A stretch of 64,000 nt of DNA. Source: Thalassia testudinum (Eukaryota > Streptophyta > Magnoliopsida > Alismatales > Hydrocharitaceae). Position numbers and translations under genes: made by a program. A model generated the notes under the pieces. It was not told the origin of the DNA. It saw only the letters and a list, made by a program, of their open reading frames with translations, and did not search any database. Of this stretch, positions 33,779 through 44,881 are shown piece after piece. Within the stretch, counting starts at the first letter, position 1. Every line of letters begins with the position of its first letter. Location: positions 16,852,501 to 16,916,500 of the forward strand of contig JAZHRO010000036.1 of NCBI GenBank assembly GCA_037157565.1, in the 5' to 3' direction.

Positions 33779-33806
33779 AATCTCTCATGCGTTCGCATGA
33801 GAGATT
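33779..33806. promoter_or_regulatory. Perfect 13-bp-arm inverted repeat upstream of A2 TATA box
   Basis: AATCTCTCATGCG-TT-CGCATGAGAGATT. It shares only the centre (GCGAACGC on the minus strand) and the following GGGTCTC with the NA hairpin. The arms differ but still pair perfectly. Confidence 0.8.
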
Positions 33807-34645
33807 GGGTACCAAACAGAGCCTCAAATTGTGTTCATACTGGAGGAGATTTCTCAGAGAATCTCCTTTTCAATTTTGAAGGGGATTCTTTGAGAGATCA
33901 GGGAGATCTTGCCCTTCAAATCTTGCCGGAGTAGGATTCCCTTCGCTATAATGGCAAAGGAACCTAATTGCAAAGAACGAAGAGGAAGCTAGGGGGGTTT
34001 CTGCAGATGTTTTCAAAAGGAAGGGATAGAAATACAATTGGGTTGGACCTATTTGCAAAGTGGGTCAAGATGAATTTCTCTTAGGTCCAAATTTTGGTGT
34101 AAACCTAATTTAAACCTAAAGAATCCAATGGTGAAGTTGGATTTTGAGTTTGACCACGTTTGACTGGGCAATTTACGTAAAAACCTAATTTAGGGAAAAT
34201 ATTTGTCTGAGACCCAAATTTAGGTCAAAATAGGTTCCAAGGGCCAAGTTGAAGGTTCTAAACCCTAGAGAATATTTTTCTATGATTTTTAGAGGTTTAG
34301 GTGAATTTTATTATGACTAGAACATTGTTAAATCAAGTGGGTCTGTTTTAGAGTTACAAGAAGTTATTTAATTCCCAGAATTCACATGAACCCTTTTCTG
34401 TTTGGTTCAACCCACTTATTATCTTGTTAAGACCATTTGACCTATGTTTAGCCCCTGAGAAAACCCGCTGTTGTACTGCAATGGTAAAATTGCAATTTTA
34501 TCCCTTGTTTCTTATTTTTCTCTTAGAATGGTTATTCGTTGAATTAGGACCTCTAGTTGGTTGTGTAGGAGCTTTTGTTCTCTTCTTTAGGTCAAAATGA
34601 GCTAGTTAGGGCTCATGATGGTGTTCCCATCATACCCCCATGACT

Positions 34646-36245
34646 AGCTTTTGCTAGTCTATTAGCAAAATTTTAAGGTTTTAACTTCTGTTCTAGACCA
34701 TGAGTTCTAGAGATTTTGATGAGTGCTTTTTTTTCTTTTTGATTAGGTTAGAATGCCGATAGTAGGCCTAGAGATACTCAAGTACCAACCAATATCTGGA
34801 CCTAACCAGCTCTAGCCTCAGTCTGCCGCGAAGGTTTTTAAGGCCCACAGGAACTATCCTAAGGTTCGTTGGACTCTGCGGTTAAAGCACTCATGCTTGT
34901 AACATATTTTAGCCTCGATTCAATTTGTAGTGCATTTTTGTAAGAGAGAGACAGAGGATTTTCTTTGTTTCAAGAGTTTTCTCTCTCTTTTCTTTTTATT
35001 TCTAACTTCAGATTGGCTTCTCAACATGGTCTGTATCAGATTCCTAGTCCCCATCATCAATCCTCGAAGGGTTTCTGGCAATCGATGCTTCGTGATAGCA
35101 CTACCCATGGCAACCCACAGAACCCTGGCTTTCGAGATTTCAAGATAATTCCGCTCATGGTGTACTGTAGCTAAATCCATACCCTGGCAATTAACATTTT
35201 GTGATAATGCCGCCCATGGCATCTAAACCAGCACAAGGTGCTTACATGCCCCCAGTAGGATATGTAAATATCCTAGGAGACCGAGGAGACGATATGTTAT
35301 TGCACATCTTCGAGGGGAATTTCCCGCCTCTCCACATCGGGAACTCGTTCAAAGCAACTTGTGTTGATCGGTCACTCCTAATCTAGGCGACTTTTTTAGA
35401 ACACTTAAATGCTTTTGCTTGATTTTGATAATTATGTGCACTGAACCAGACTGTGTGTGAATTGGGATGCTTAGGTTACCGAGTCCCGCAAACCAGAGGT
35501 TAGTTAATGAGGCCGAATACTCCCTAAGCCTTAGACCTAATACTTAAGCTTCGCATTTTCCCTAACCTCTTGAGGACTATCTAGATCTTAGTGGATACTT
35601 GAATTTTTAAGCCTAGGAGTCTAGCCCAAGAGGCCTAAGATTAGCGTTCCTACTAATCTCTTTTGTGTCTCATTTTGCACTTTTTTCCTTTCATTTTCTT
35701 TTTCTTGATATGGTCTAGAACTTAGTTAATCCCTTAATTTCTTACTAATGACTATCTCTTCTTTTTTCTTTTCATTTTGTGCTCCTTGTTTGATATTTTT
35801 CACTTTTCCCCCTTTTTCTCCTCATGATTTGTATGGCCTCAAAAATTTTCTCCCCCCTCAGAATTTTTGGTTCTTTTTCAAGAATTTTTCATTTTTTTTG
35901 GTGTTTTTGTGATATGCATTTTTTTTTTTGTTGAAACCTTTTCTTGTGAGATGAGTTTTCACGGTATTTTGCACTTTCATACCCCCTCATGCCTACAATT
36001 TGTAATGTCCCCATTGTAAATTAGGTGAGTTCGAGTTCAGCTTAGATCATTCATTAGAACAGGTTTTGAGTGGGCGAACGGGTCGAGGTGACTGTTGTGA
36101 ACAATTTCAAAACTCGGGTATGGGTACCTGAGGTAGGGTCGGTTGTTTTAATGGATGAACCCTAAAGTGTAATATGAATTCAGCATAGGAATGTCAAGAA
36201 AGGTTTCGGGTTTTTCAAAAATGACGGGTTGCCTCTCGTTAAGCT
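34646..36245 (-). other. A2 3' noncoding region and post-coding signals
   Basis: No gene is seen. 35069-35218 holds three tandem units like those in NA (CCATGG..ATTATC..GAA..GCCAGG on the minus strand). 35974-36020 has the internal polypurine block (GGCATGAGGGGGTATGAAAG on minus) and 36222-36245 the GAGGCAACCCGTCA block. The layout is the same as NA 28261-29794. Confidence 0.75.
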
Positions 36246-36389
36246 TTGAGTTTTATGCCATCGGCTGGGTGCAATGAGCTTAGGGAGAATGGAGGGTAAG
36301 GGATATCTTAGCCAACTTTGTATCGGTCAAGTTAATGAATGGTTTGAGTCTCTGATCGTTCATGATGAAAGGTTTTGAATCATGGCTAA

Positions 36390-37430
36390 GTGTATTGATC
36401 TCGATGGCTCCATTTCCAAAGATTCATCGGACGAGGTAAGGTACGTTCCATTTTGATCGTAGTTTTCCTGGGAATAATTTAAGCTTGGCATCAAAGAGTA
36501 GGATTTTTTGACCAGGGTGGAAGATCTTTCTGGATATGTGCTTGTCGTGAAAGGCCTTAACCCACTCTTTGTAAATTCGCGAGTTCTCATACGCGTCGTG
36601 GTGTAATTCATCGATCTCGCTCATTTGAAGCTTTCTGTGGGTTCCTGCCTTAGAAAAATCTAGGTTGCAGTTCCATACTGCCCAATAGGCTTTGTGCTCC
36701 AATTCGATGGGGAGGTGACATGCCTTCCCGTACACCAATCTGAAGGGAGACATAACTAATTGGGTCTTGTGGGTGATCTTATAAGCCCACAAAGCTTCCG
36801 GAAGTCAGGATGACCAGTCCTTCCTGTTAGGTGAAATAGTAACCTGGAGTATTTTCTTGATCTCCCGATTTGATAGCTCAGCTAGACCATTAGTTTAGGG
36901 GTGGTAAGGAGTAGAGATTCGGTATGACACCCCATATTTAGTCATCAGTGACTCGAACTGAGCGTTAGTGAAATAGGTCCCTCCATCAGAGATTATAGCA
37001 CATGGAATCCCGAACCGTGAAAAGATGTTCTGATGAATGAATTTGATAACCACCTTATGATCATTGGTTCAGGTCGGAATGGTTTCGATCCATTTGGACA
37101 CGTAGTCAACAGCGAGTAGAATGTACTCGAAGTCGTCTGAAACAGGGAAGGGTCCCACAAAATCAATTCCCCACACATCGAAGATTTCGCATACGAGAAT
37201 CGGCTGTAAGGGCATCATATCACGGTGGCTCATGTTGCTTAAGGTCTGACAACGAGTGCATGCCCTACAGTGATTGTATGGGTCTTTGAAAATCGTGGGC
37301 CAATAGAAGCCGTACTGGAGGACTTTCGCTGTGGTTTTATGACTTGAAAAATGTCCACTACATGCCTGGTCATGGCAAAAAGATAATATATCCTGAATTT
37401 CCGCTTCCGCGACACATCATCAAATGATTT
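36390..37430 (-). pseudogene. A2 integrase (decayed)
   Basis: 36424-36792 is an open C-terminal piece ([27 protein letters not shown]). The catalytic core at 36840-37200 is readable across frames with GIDFVGPF, DGGTYFTN and ELSNREIKKIL, so the three acidic residues survive, but a stop falls between the second Asp and the Glu. The zinc-binding N-terminal region lies at about 37240-37430, out of frame. It closely matches A1 480-1620. Confidence 0.83.
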
Positions 37431-37464
37431 GATCAGCACCAATGCGGAAAAGATACAGGTCTTC

Positions 37465-38325
37465 CTAGAAGTAATACTTGGCATCGGAAAGCAATTTTTC
37501 CTTCTTGGCCTTCAGCCAATCGGACGAAATCTGATGTGATGTCAGGTAGTTTACTATATCAGCAAACCATGGAAGCCCTGTATTGATAGTCAGGAGGTGC
37601 TCATCAGGAAAATGTTCCGTGATGGGTCCGGAAGGGTCGATGATCTCAAAAGGAAGGCGGGACAAGTGATTAGCTACCACATTCTATTTTCTAGCTTTGT
37701 CACGAATCTTGAGGTCAAACTCTTGTAACAGCAAGATCCAGCGGATTAATCAAGATTTCGCGTCCTTCTTTGCACGGAGATGCCTCACAGTTGTGTGATC
37801 CGAGTAAATGATAACACGGGAACCCAAGAGATAAAATCTGAATTTTTCCAGGGCAAATACTACGGTTAGCAACTCTTTCTCAGTAATTGTGTAGTTATGT
37901 TGAGCCTCGTCAAGTATCTTGCTAGCGTAGTAGATGACCACGGGTTTTCCGTCAATTTTCTACCCAAGTACTGCTCTTACAGCGAAATTAGATTCATCGT
38001 ACATGATCTCAAAGGGTTGAGACCAATCAGGGGACTGTAGGATCGAAGCTTGGGTAACTCGATCACAGAGGATTTCAAATGCTTAAGTGCATTCCTTGGA
38101 AATTTCGAAAGGTACATCCTTAGAAAGTAAAGTGGTCAGGGGGCGCGCGATCTTTGAGAAATCAGAAATGAATCGATGGTAAAAATTGACGTGCCCTAGA
38201 AAAAATCGGATGTCCTTGATTGAGCTAGGCATAGGGAGTTTGGAAATCAAGTTCACCTTGGCTCGATCGACCTGAATGCCTTTTTTTGATATGAGATGTC
38301 CTGGGACAATTCCTTCAGGCACCAT
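37465..38325 (-). pseudogene. A2 RNase H and linker (decayed)
   Basis: 37750-37941 carries VIYYASKILDEAQHNY, EKELLTVVFALEKF and IIYSDHTTVRHL. 38083-38325 carries the RT-RNase H connection (GHVNFYHRFISDFSKIARP). 37465-37680 is the linker toward integrase (LSRLPFEIIDPSGP). The pieces lie in different frames or are separated by stops. Confidence 0.83.
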
Positions 38326-38340
38326 GAAATGGCTCTTTTC

Positions 38341-39060
38341 CTAGGAAAGAACCAGATTCATGTCAATGCATCGCCTGAGGATTTGGACCAAGTGCAAGAG
38401 GCAATCGTCAAATGATTCTCCAAATACTGAAAAGTCATCCATGAAGACTTCTAGATAATCACCTACCATATCTGAGAATATGGAAAGCATGCACCGCTTA
38501 AAAGTAGCAGGTGCATTGTAGAGACCGAACGACATCCTTTGGAACGTGTACGTCCTGAGGGTAGGTGAAAGTTGTCTTTTCTTGGTCCTCAGGATGGATT
38601 GCCACTTAGTTATAACCGGAGTACCCGTCCAAAAAGCAGAAGAACCTATTTCCTGCTAGTTTCTAGAGGATCTGATCAATAAACAGTAGTGGGAAATGAT
38701 CCTTCTTCGTGGAGGAATTGAGTCTTCTGTAGTCAATGCAGACTCTCTACGAGTTCGCCACACGGGTTGGTAAGATTTCTTCGATTTCAGTCATGATCAC
38801 GGTGAGTCCTGCCTTCTTAGGCACAACCTGGATTGGACTCACCCACCGACTGTCGGAGATCGGGTAGTTGATCCTTACATCTAACCTCTTGATGATCTCC
38901 TTTTTCACAACCTCCTACAGATTAGGATTCAAACGTCTCTGCATTTCACGGGAAGGTCGTGTGCCCTCTTCGGTGTAGATACAGTGTGTGCAGTAAGAGG
39001 GGCTGATACCAGTCAAATCATTGAGAGTTCATCCAATGGCTCTACGATGTTGCTGGAGAA
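38341..39060 (-). pseudogene. A2 reverse transcriptase (decayed)
   Basis: 38341-38535 contains MSFGLYNAPATFKRCM and the catalytic FMDDFSVFG. The fingers region (DHFPL.FIDQ type) is at 38560-38800 with stops and a small indel. Catalytic Asp residues remain. It matches A1 2416-3120. Confidence 0.83.
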
Positions 39061-39169
39061 TAGTAATCAGACGGGATTTCTGGTCAGGTGTGAGTTTGGA
39101 GTTGATAATCACAGGAAACGTCTAATTGAAACCCAAAAAGACGTACTTCAGATGGTCGGGAAGAGGCTT

Positions 39170-40209
39170 GAGTTCTAGAACGAGGCTATCAGCAGCAGCG
39201 AGCAGTTCGGGGTGTGTGTCAGGAGCAAGGGAAGGAGTTATGGGTGTATTTAGGTCAGGTTCGGACTCCTTTGATTGTGGGTTTTGATCCTCTTATGGTT
39301 GATTGGACATAATCAGGTTGCTCTCAATAGATGGATCATCAACCACAGCCTTGATGTCACATATCTGTTCTATAACACCGCAATTAATCCCTTGTCGGGC
39401 CTTAAAGATGTCAATCTTTAATGTTTGGTTCCCAAATTTTAGTTCAATTTGGCCCTCCTCACAATTTATATTGGCCCTAGCAGTGGCCAGAAAGGGTCTC
39501 CCTAGTATAATTGTGTATCCCTTGGGTTTTCTGGAGCATCCATATCCAAGACTACAAAGTCCACCAGGAAATAGAAATCCTGCACCCTAACAATGACATC
39601 CTCGAGTACTCCTTTAGGTGACTTAATAGATCGGTCAGTCAACTACAACGTCACCTCTATCGGTTTAAGCTCAGATTCTTCAAGGTGGTTAAGGAGGGAT
39701 GTAGGTATTAGGTTTTTGGAGGCTCCTAAATCTAATAGAGCTCTGTTAAATTGGGTATCACCAATGGTACAGGAAATCAGGGGAGTACCCGGGTCTTTTG
39801 CCTTAAGTGGGAGTTTGCTCAAAATTATAGAGCTGGCTTGCTCTAACAATACGATCGGATTCCCACTTTTGGTTCGCGGCTTACGCTTGGGTGTACACAC
39901 GTCTTTCAGAAATCGTGCGTGAGCCGGTACGTGATGGATTGCATCCATCAAGGGGATGTTTATATGGACCTATTCAAAGAGCTTGACCAGATCCTCCTTA
40001 GGAGCCACGGGTTTATTTGTCTTCTTTCCCTTGGTCAAGGCCTTGGGAAATGAAACCTTGGATGGTTCCTCTAGAATAGGTCCAGGTTCTTGATCTAGGA
40101 TAGGGGTGTTCTGGATAACTATCCTAGGGCTTGGGTTACTACCAGGCTGAAAGTGGCTTGGATAAGGTGGGTCTTGTGTAGTTTTGCCACTATGGGTTAC
40201 AGAATTCAC
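39170..40209 (-). pseudogene. A2 aspartic protease region (decayed)
   Basis: 39970-40209 and 39643-39951 carry the gag-protease linker (MDAIHHVPAHARFLKDVC) and the active-site region LLDLGASKNLIPTSL. DLGA is kept, but Lys replaces the Ile/Val seen in relatives. 39300-39640 continues with the C-terminal half and the ELKPLPDHL-type segment, in another frame. It matches A1 3076-4245. Confidence 0.82.
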
Positions 40210-41320
40210 TCCTGCTTGGTTTTGGTTTTTAGTTGGTAGAATAGGTGGCTGTTGCTAAAATCCTGCATACGATGTCGAAGCTTCCATCCCGTCCGGTGAT
40301 GGAACAGAAGGGGCCTGATAAATCTTGTAGGCTTGGCCTGAATTTGGGTTCATAACGCACCTCTGGTTCGGCACATTATTTGGATTCGGTAGAGGTTGCG
40401 AAGGGAGTGTGCCAGGTTGCCGGGAATTCACCATCTTGGCGAGTTGATTTCGTACCTCGTGATCTTGTCCTTGTGCTTTTTTTGCATAGCCACATTCATC
40501 TTCTGAATGTCAGCCAAAGTCTGAAGGATAAGGGTCATTTGATCTGTTTGAGTTGGCCTAGATTGATAGGTGGGGTTGGGCTGAGGCTAAGGCGGCTGGT
40601 ATGGATGGGGAGCTTGTGGACGGGGTTGATATGGTGGTCTTTGATTCTAATTATTTCCTGCCCACAGGAAGTTGGGATGATTCCGCCATCCAGGATTATA
40701 GGTGTTAGAGCATGGGTCATTCTGAATGGCATTGAGGTCCTCGTAGGTCTGAGGAACCTCAGGAAAGTCAGAGTACGAGGGTTTAGAGTTCCTCCAACTA
40801 GAGTAGGTCAGATCGGAGTTTCCTCTAGTCCTTGAGTCAGACAGGGGTGGATACGGGTCCATCCCGTGGGAAGATCGATGATAGATGTTATGCACAACTT
40901 CCCTCCCAGAAGGCGACTGTGCAAACGAGTTTTGCACAGAGGTGGCTCGTTGCAGATGTCAAGTCAGCTCATCCACCTTCTTCTCTATGATAGAGACCTC
41001 GTCCAACCTACTTGCCATCAACTCCAAGTCGACGGATGCAGATAGGCCCTGCATCTCATGTGCTCCCCTTAGATTCGTCGATGCGCGGGCATTCGTCCGG
41101 TCGAATAAGCCCATGGAGTCATTATTGATGGAGTTCTCGCACATATTCTCGAGAATCTCCCACACAATGTCTTCATGTTAACTCATGATATTTCCTCTGC
41201 AGGTTACATTGACGAATAAGCGGATGTCTTCATGGAGTCCCTGGTAAAAAGATTGGACTTGTTCCCATTTAGGAACTCCGTGATGGGGGCACTTTCGCAT
41301 GAGATCCAAGAAACGGTCCG
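40210..41320 (-). pseudogene. A2 gag, C-terminal half (decayed)
   Basis: 41178-41310 has RFLDLMRKCPHHGVPKWEQV followed by FYQGL, the Athila-type capsid end. 40647-40937 is rich in Pro, Asn and Tyr (CSNTYNPGWRNHPNF). 40240-40400 has the MEASTSY stretch shared with A1. The N-terminal part is missing beyond 41320. Confidence 0.78.
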
Positions 41321-41333
41321 CATTGAGAACTGA

Positions 41334-42155
41334 GGGGCGTATCAACGCCCTGACACACAGAGACATCAGGGCATTAGGTTCAGTGGTGGCAGGTATGGTT
41401 ACAGTTTCCGGCAGATTAGTTTACGTACTTTTTGATTCCAGCGCCACGCACTCGTTTGTTGCTACGAGCTTTGCTGTCAGTTTGGGACAGGACTGTGTGT
41501 TGTTAGAGGATCCTTTTGTGATCAGAGATTTGGGTGGTCAGCTGTTTGTAGCTGAGGAGGTCTACACAGACAGTGAGGTCAGTATTAGGGGACACGGCCT
41601 TCCTTCTAACCTGATTGTGATACCAATGGAGGACTTTGGTGTGATTCTGGGGATGGATTGGCTGTCCGCGTACCACGCTTTAGTGGACTGTTTTGAGAGG
41701 AAGATCGTCTTCTCCATACCGGAGATGCCTTCCTTTGAGTTTCACGAACAGCCAATAGACAGAGGTTTCAGGTGCATTTCTGCACTTCGAGCGGTGAGAC
41801 TTTTGGGCCAAGGGTGTGAGGGTTTTCTGGCTTGTGTAGTGGCAGAGCCCAGCCTTGTGGCAGACTTTCAGAGCATTCCAGTGGTTAGGGAGTACCCCGA
41901 CGTGTTTCCCGAGGAGCTGCCAGGACTACCGCCTGAGCATGAGATCGAGTTTGAGATCTCACTGGTACTGGAGACTAGCCCCATTTCTACAGCATCGTAT
42001 AGGATGTCACCACTTGAGCTGCGAGAGCTCAAGTTCCAGTTGCAGGATCTATTGGAGAAGCACTTTGTGAGGCCTAGTGCGTTCCCGTGGGGAGCCCCGG
42101 TGTTATTTGTGAAGAAGGATGGTGCCCTACGCCTTTGTGTTAACATAGACAGCTG
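41334..42155 (+). pseudogene. C1 aspartic protease and start of RT
   Basis: The open frame formally starts at an ATG at 41299 that lies in A2 antisense sequence; true chromovirus sequence starts near GRINALTHRD (41331). The protease active site reads LFDSSATHSFV where the family has DSG, so the catalytic loop Gly is Ser. RT begins about 41865 (VVREYPDVFPEELPGLPP) and runs to [14 protein letters not shown] short deletion of a few bases at about 42154 removes the Tyr-Arg that normally follows and shifts the frame. Confidence 0.85.
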
Positions 42156-43240
42156 AATAGGGTCATCATCAAGAACAGGTATCCGCTGCCGAGGATTGAT
42201 GATCAATTTGAGCAGTTGCGAGGTACCACGGTATTCTCCAAGATAGATCTGAGATCAGGCTACCACCAATTGAGGATCAAGGAGACCGACGTCTCCAAGA
42301 TAGCTTTCCGCACCCGGTATGGACACTACGAGTTTTTGGTCATGCCGTTTGGGCTGACCAATGCCCTCGTTGCCTTCATGGATTTGATGAACCGAGTGTT
42401 CAGACCGTATCTGGATCAGTTTGTGGTGGTATTTATTGATGATGTGCTCATTTACTCACGGGATCAGATACAACACGGACAACACTTGCAGATGGTTCTG
42501 AACACGTTGAGACGATGCAGGCTGTATGCCAAATACAGCAAGTGCAAGTTTTGGTTGAGGCAGGTGACCTTCTTGGGTCATGTGATTTCAGGGGATGGCT
42601 TGGCTATGGATCCAGCCAACGTAGAGGCAATACTCAGGTGGGAGAGGCCACGTACAGTGACAGAGATCCGCAGTTTCTTGGGACTGGCAAGTTACTACCA
42701 ATGGTTTATCAGGGGTTTCTCGCAGATTGCCCGTCCTGTGACTCAGTTGACCCAGAAGGACGTGCCCTTTTCTTGGACAGATGCTTGTGAGGCGTGTTTT
42801 CAAGAGTTGAAGGAGATGCTGACTTCGACTCCTGTACTCACCATCCCAGATAGTAGCAGCGGTTTCGTTGTTTACATGGATGCTTCGTTGCAGGGGTTAG
42901 GGGGTGTGCTCATGCAGCGGGTTCACGTTGTCGCTTACGCTTCGTGGCAACTGAAGTCCCATGAGCATAACTACCCTACCCATGACCTAGAGCTGGCAGC
43001 TGTTGTCTTCGTGCTGAAGACATGGAGGCACTACCTTTACGGTGAGACTTTTGAGATATTCACGGATCATAAGAGCCTCAGGTATTTGTTTGATCAGAAG
43101 GAGCTTAACATGAGATAGAGACGTTGGTTAGAGCTCCTGAAGGACTATGAATGCAGCATCTCCTACCATCCGGGAAAGGCCAACGTGATGGCTGACACCT
43201 TGAGTCGGAAGGCGCCCGCCCACTTAGCCAGTTTACAGGC
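42156..43240 (+). pseudogene. C1 reverse transcriptase palm and RNase H
   Basis: 42216-43118 is open: [29 protein letters not shown], the catalytic box FIDDVLIYS, then RNase H with [36 protein letters not shown] and [16 protein letters not shown] at 43116 interrupts the end of RNase H, and [16 protein letters not shown] follows beyond it. Catalytic residues are all present. Confidence 0.88.
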
Positions 43241-44798
43241 ACAAAGTTGGAGACTTATGGAGGAGTTGGGCAGTTGGTGACCCCTAGAGTTACAGGGTCA
43301 TTGTGGGGTAGTGACAGTGACACGACGGACGAGACCAGAGCTGATAGACCGCATCATCACAAGATAGATGACAGATCCGTATCTGCAGTAGTTGAGAGAC
43401 AGAGTATTGTCAGGGGACCCAGGAGACTTCTCTTTTTCAGACGAGGTACTGCGCATGAGGGGATGTTTGTGCATTACCAGGGATGGGGAGTTGTTGAGAG
43501 AGCTCCTGACTGAGGCACATGAGTCCAGGTTCACCATACATCCCGAGAACACGAAGATGTACCATGATCTGAGACGTGACTTTTGGTGGAGAGGGATGAA
43601 GCGGGATGTAGGTGAGTTCGTGCAGTAGTGTCTGGTGTGCCAGCAGGTGAAGGCTGAGCATCAAAGGCCTATAGGGCCGTTGCAGCCACTTTCGATGCCA
43701 GAGTGGAAGTGGGAGAGCATCACCATGGACTTGGTGGTGGGCTTGCCCGTTACCCAGCGAGGACACGACGCAGTCTGGGTGATAATGGACAGATTAACGA
43801 AGACGACACGTTTCTTGCCGATCCAAGTCACCTTGGGACCAGCGTAGTTGGTAGAGAGGTATATTCGTGACGTGGTACGTTTGCACGGAGTTCCACGTGA
43901 GATTGTATTTGACCAGGATACCCGTTTTACTTCCAAGTTTTGGGTTGAGTTTCAGCAGACCTTGGGGACATGGTTGAGGTTTAGTACGGCGTACCACCCC
44001 CAGACGGACGGACAGTCAGAGCACACGATACAGACATTGGAGGACCTTTTACGTGCCTGTGTACTGGACTGGAGGGGCTCTTGGGAGGAGCACTTGCCCT
44101 TAGCAGAGTTTGCATATAATAACAACTATTACTCGAGTATCGGCATGGCATCCTATGAGGCTCTATACGGACGGAGGTGTACTGCTCCCTTGAGTTGGGT
44201 TGAAGTGGGGACCAAGTGGGAGGTTGGCCCTAGGCTGGTTCGACAGAGTCAGGAGGTGGTTGAGCAGATTCATAGACGACTTCGCATTGTCAGGAGTAGA
44301 CAGAATAGTTATGTCGATCGGAAGCGCAGAGAGGTGCAGTTTGAGGTTGGAGATCACGTCTTTCTTCGTGTTTTGCCCATGAAGGGCCTGCAGTGGTTTG
44401 GGGTGAAAGGGAAGCTTGCGTCGAGGTTTATGGGGTCCTTTGAGGTCTTAGAGCAGGTAGGACCCGTTGCTTACAGGCTTGCCCTTCCTCCCCACCTTTC
44501 TGGTGCGCACGACATGTTCCATGTGCCCATCCTTAGGAAGTACGTCGCTGATGTCAGTCACATTCTGAGCCACGAGAGTGTCGAGGTAGGTGACGACCTG
44601 ACCTACCTTGAGCGACCAGTACAAATACTAGATAGAGCCGTTCGGAGTTTGAGACGGAAGCAGGTACCCCTGGTGAAGGTCTTGTGGAGGAGCCAGAGGT
44701 ATGAGGAGGCTACTTGGGAGCCTGAGGTGACGATGCGAGAGCGGTACCCAGAGCTTTTTGAGGGTATGTCTTTTCGGACTGACTTCGATCCTCTTTAA
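43241..44798 (+). pseudogene. C1 integrase and chromodomain
   Basis: The zinc-binding part lies at 43500-43660 (His residues and CLVCQQ) with a stop at about 43627. The core has MDLVVGLP (first Asp), FDQDTRFTS (second) and DGQSEHTIQTLED (Glu), so D,D,E are kept, but a stop at 43845 lies between. 43848-44798 is open. After the GPFE-type motif (here RFMGSFEVLEQVGP) and HDMFHVPILRKYV comes a C-terminal chromodomain-like segment (KVLWRSQRYEEATWEPE) that would steer integration toward marked chromatin. Confidence 0.88.
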
Positions 44799-44850
44799 GT
44801 TTGTTATGCGTATATAGTTCTTTTTCCGCACCCTAGCTAGCTAAAGTTTC

Positions 44851-44881
44851 GGGGACGAAACTTCCTTTAAGTTTGTTATGA
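44851..44881 (+). other. C1 polypurine-tract region
   Basis: GGGGACGAAACTTCC followed by TTTAAGTTTGTTATGA just before TGTAAAGACCC at 44882. Relatives have a long G run at this place; here it is reduced to GTTTGTTATGA, so the primer tract looks degraded. Confidence 0.65.

Larger units (their letters stand above)
32471..34632 (-). repeat. A2 3' LTR, proximal part (split by NA)
   Basis: On the minus strand it begins TGATGGGAACACCATCA at 34632, an inverted repeat start like NA's, preceded by AGTCATGGGGGTA. CTATTTAAG (33687-33695, read on minus) is the probable TATA box, with a hairpin 84 bp upstream at 33779-33806. It continues through GC-rich sequence to the NA junction at 32470. Together with 21847-22537 it gives about 2.85 kb, which fits the NA LTR plus a 120-bp tandem duplication. 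Confidence 0.88.
34633..41320 (-). mobile_element. A2: antisense Athila-type element, internal region
   Basis: Minus-strand order: gag (41320-40210), protease, RT, RNase H, integrase, post-coding motifs (36245-35974), 3' noncoding region (35970-34646), polypurine tract (34645-34633) and the 3' LTR. The gag N-terminus, leader, primer site and 5' LTR are absent because homology stops at about 41320, where chromovirus C1 protease sequence begins in the opposite direction. All genes carry stops. Confidence 0.9.
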
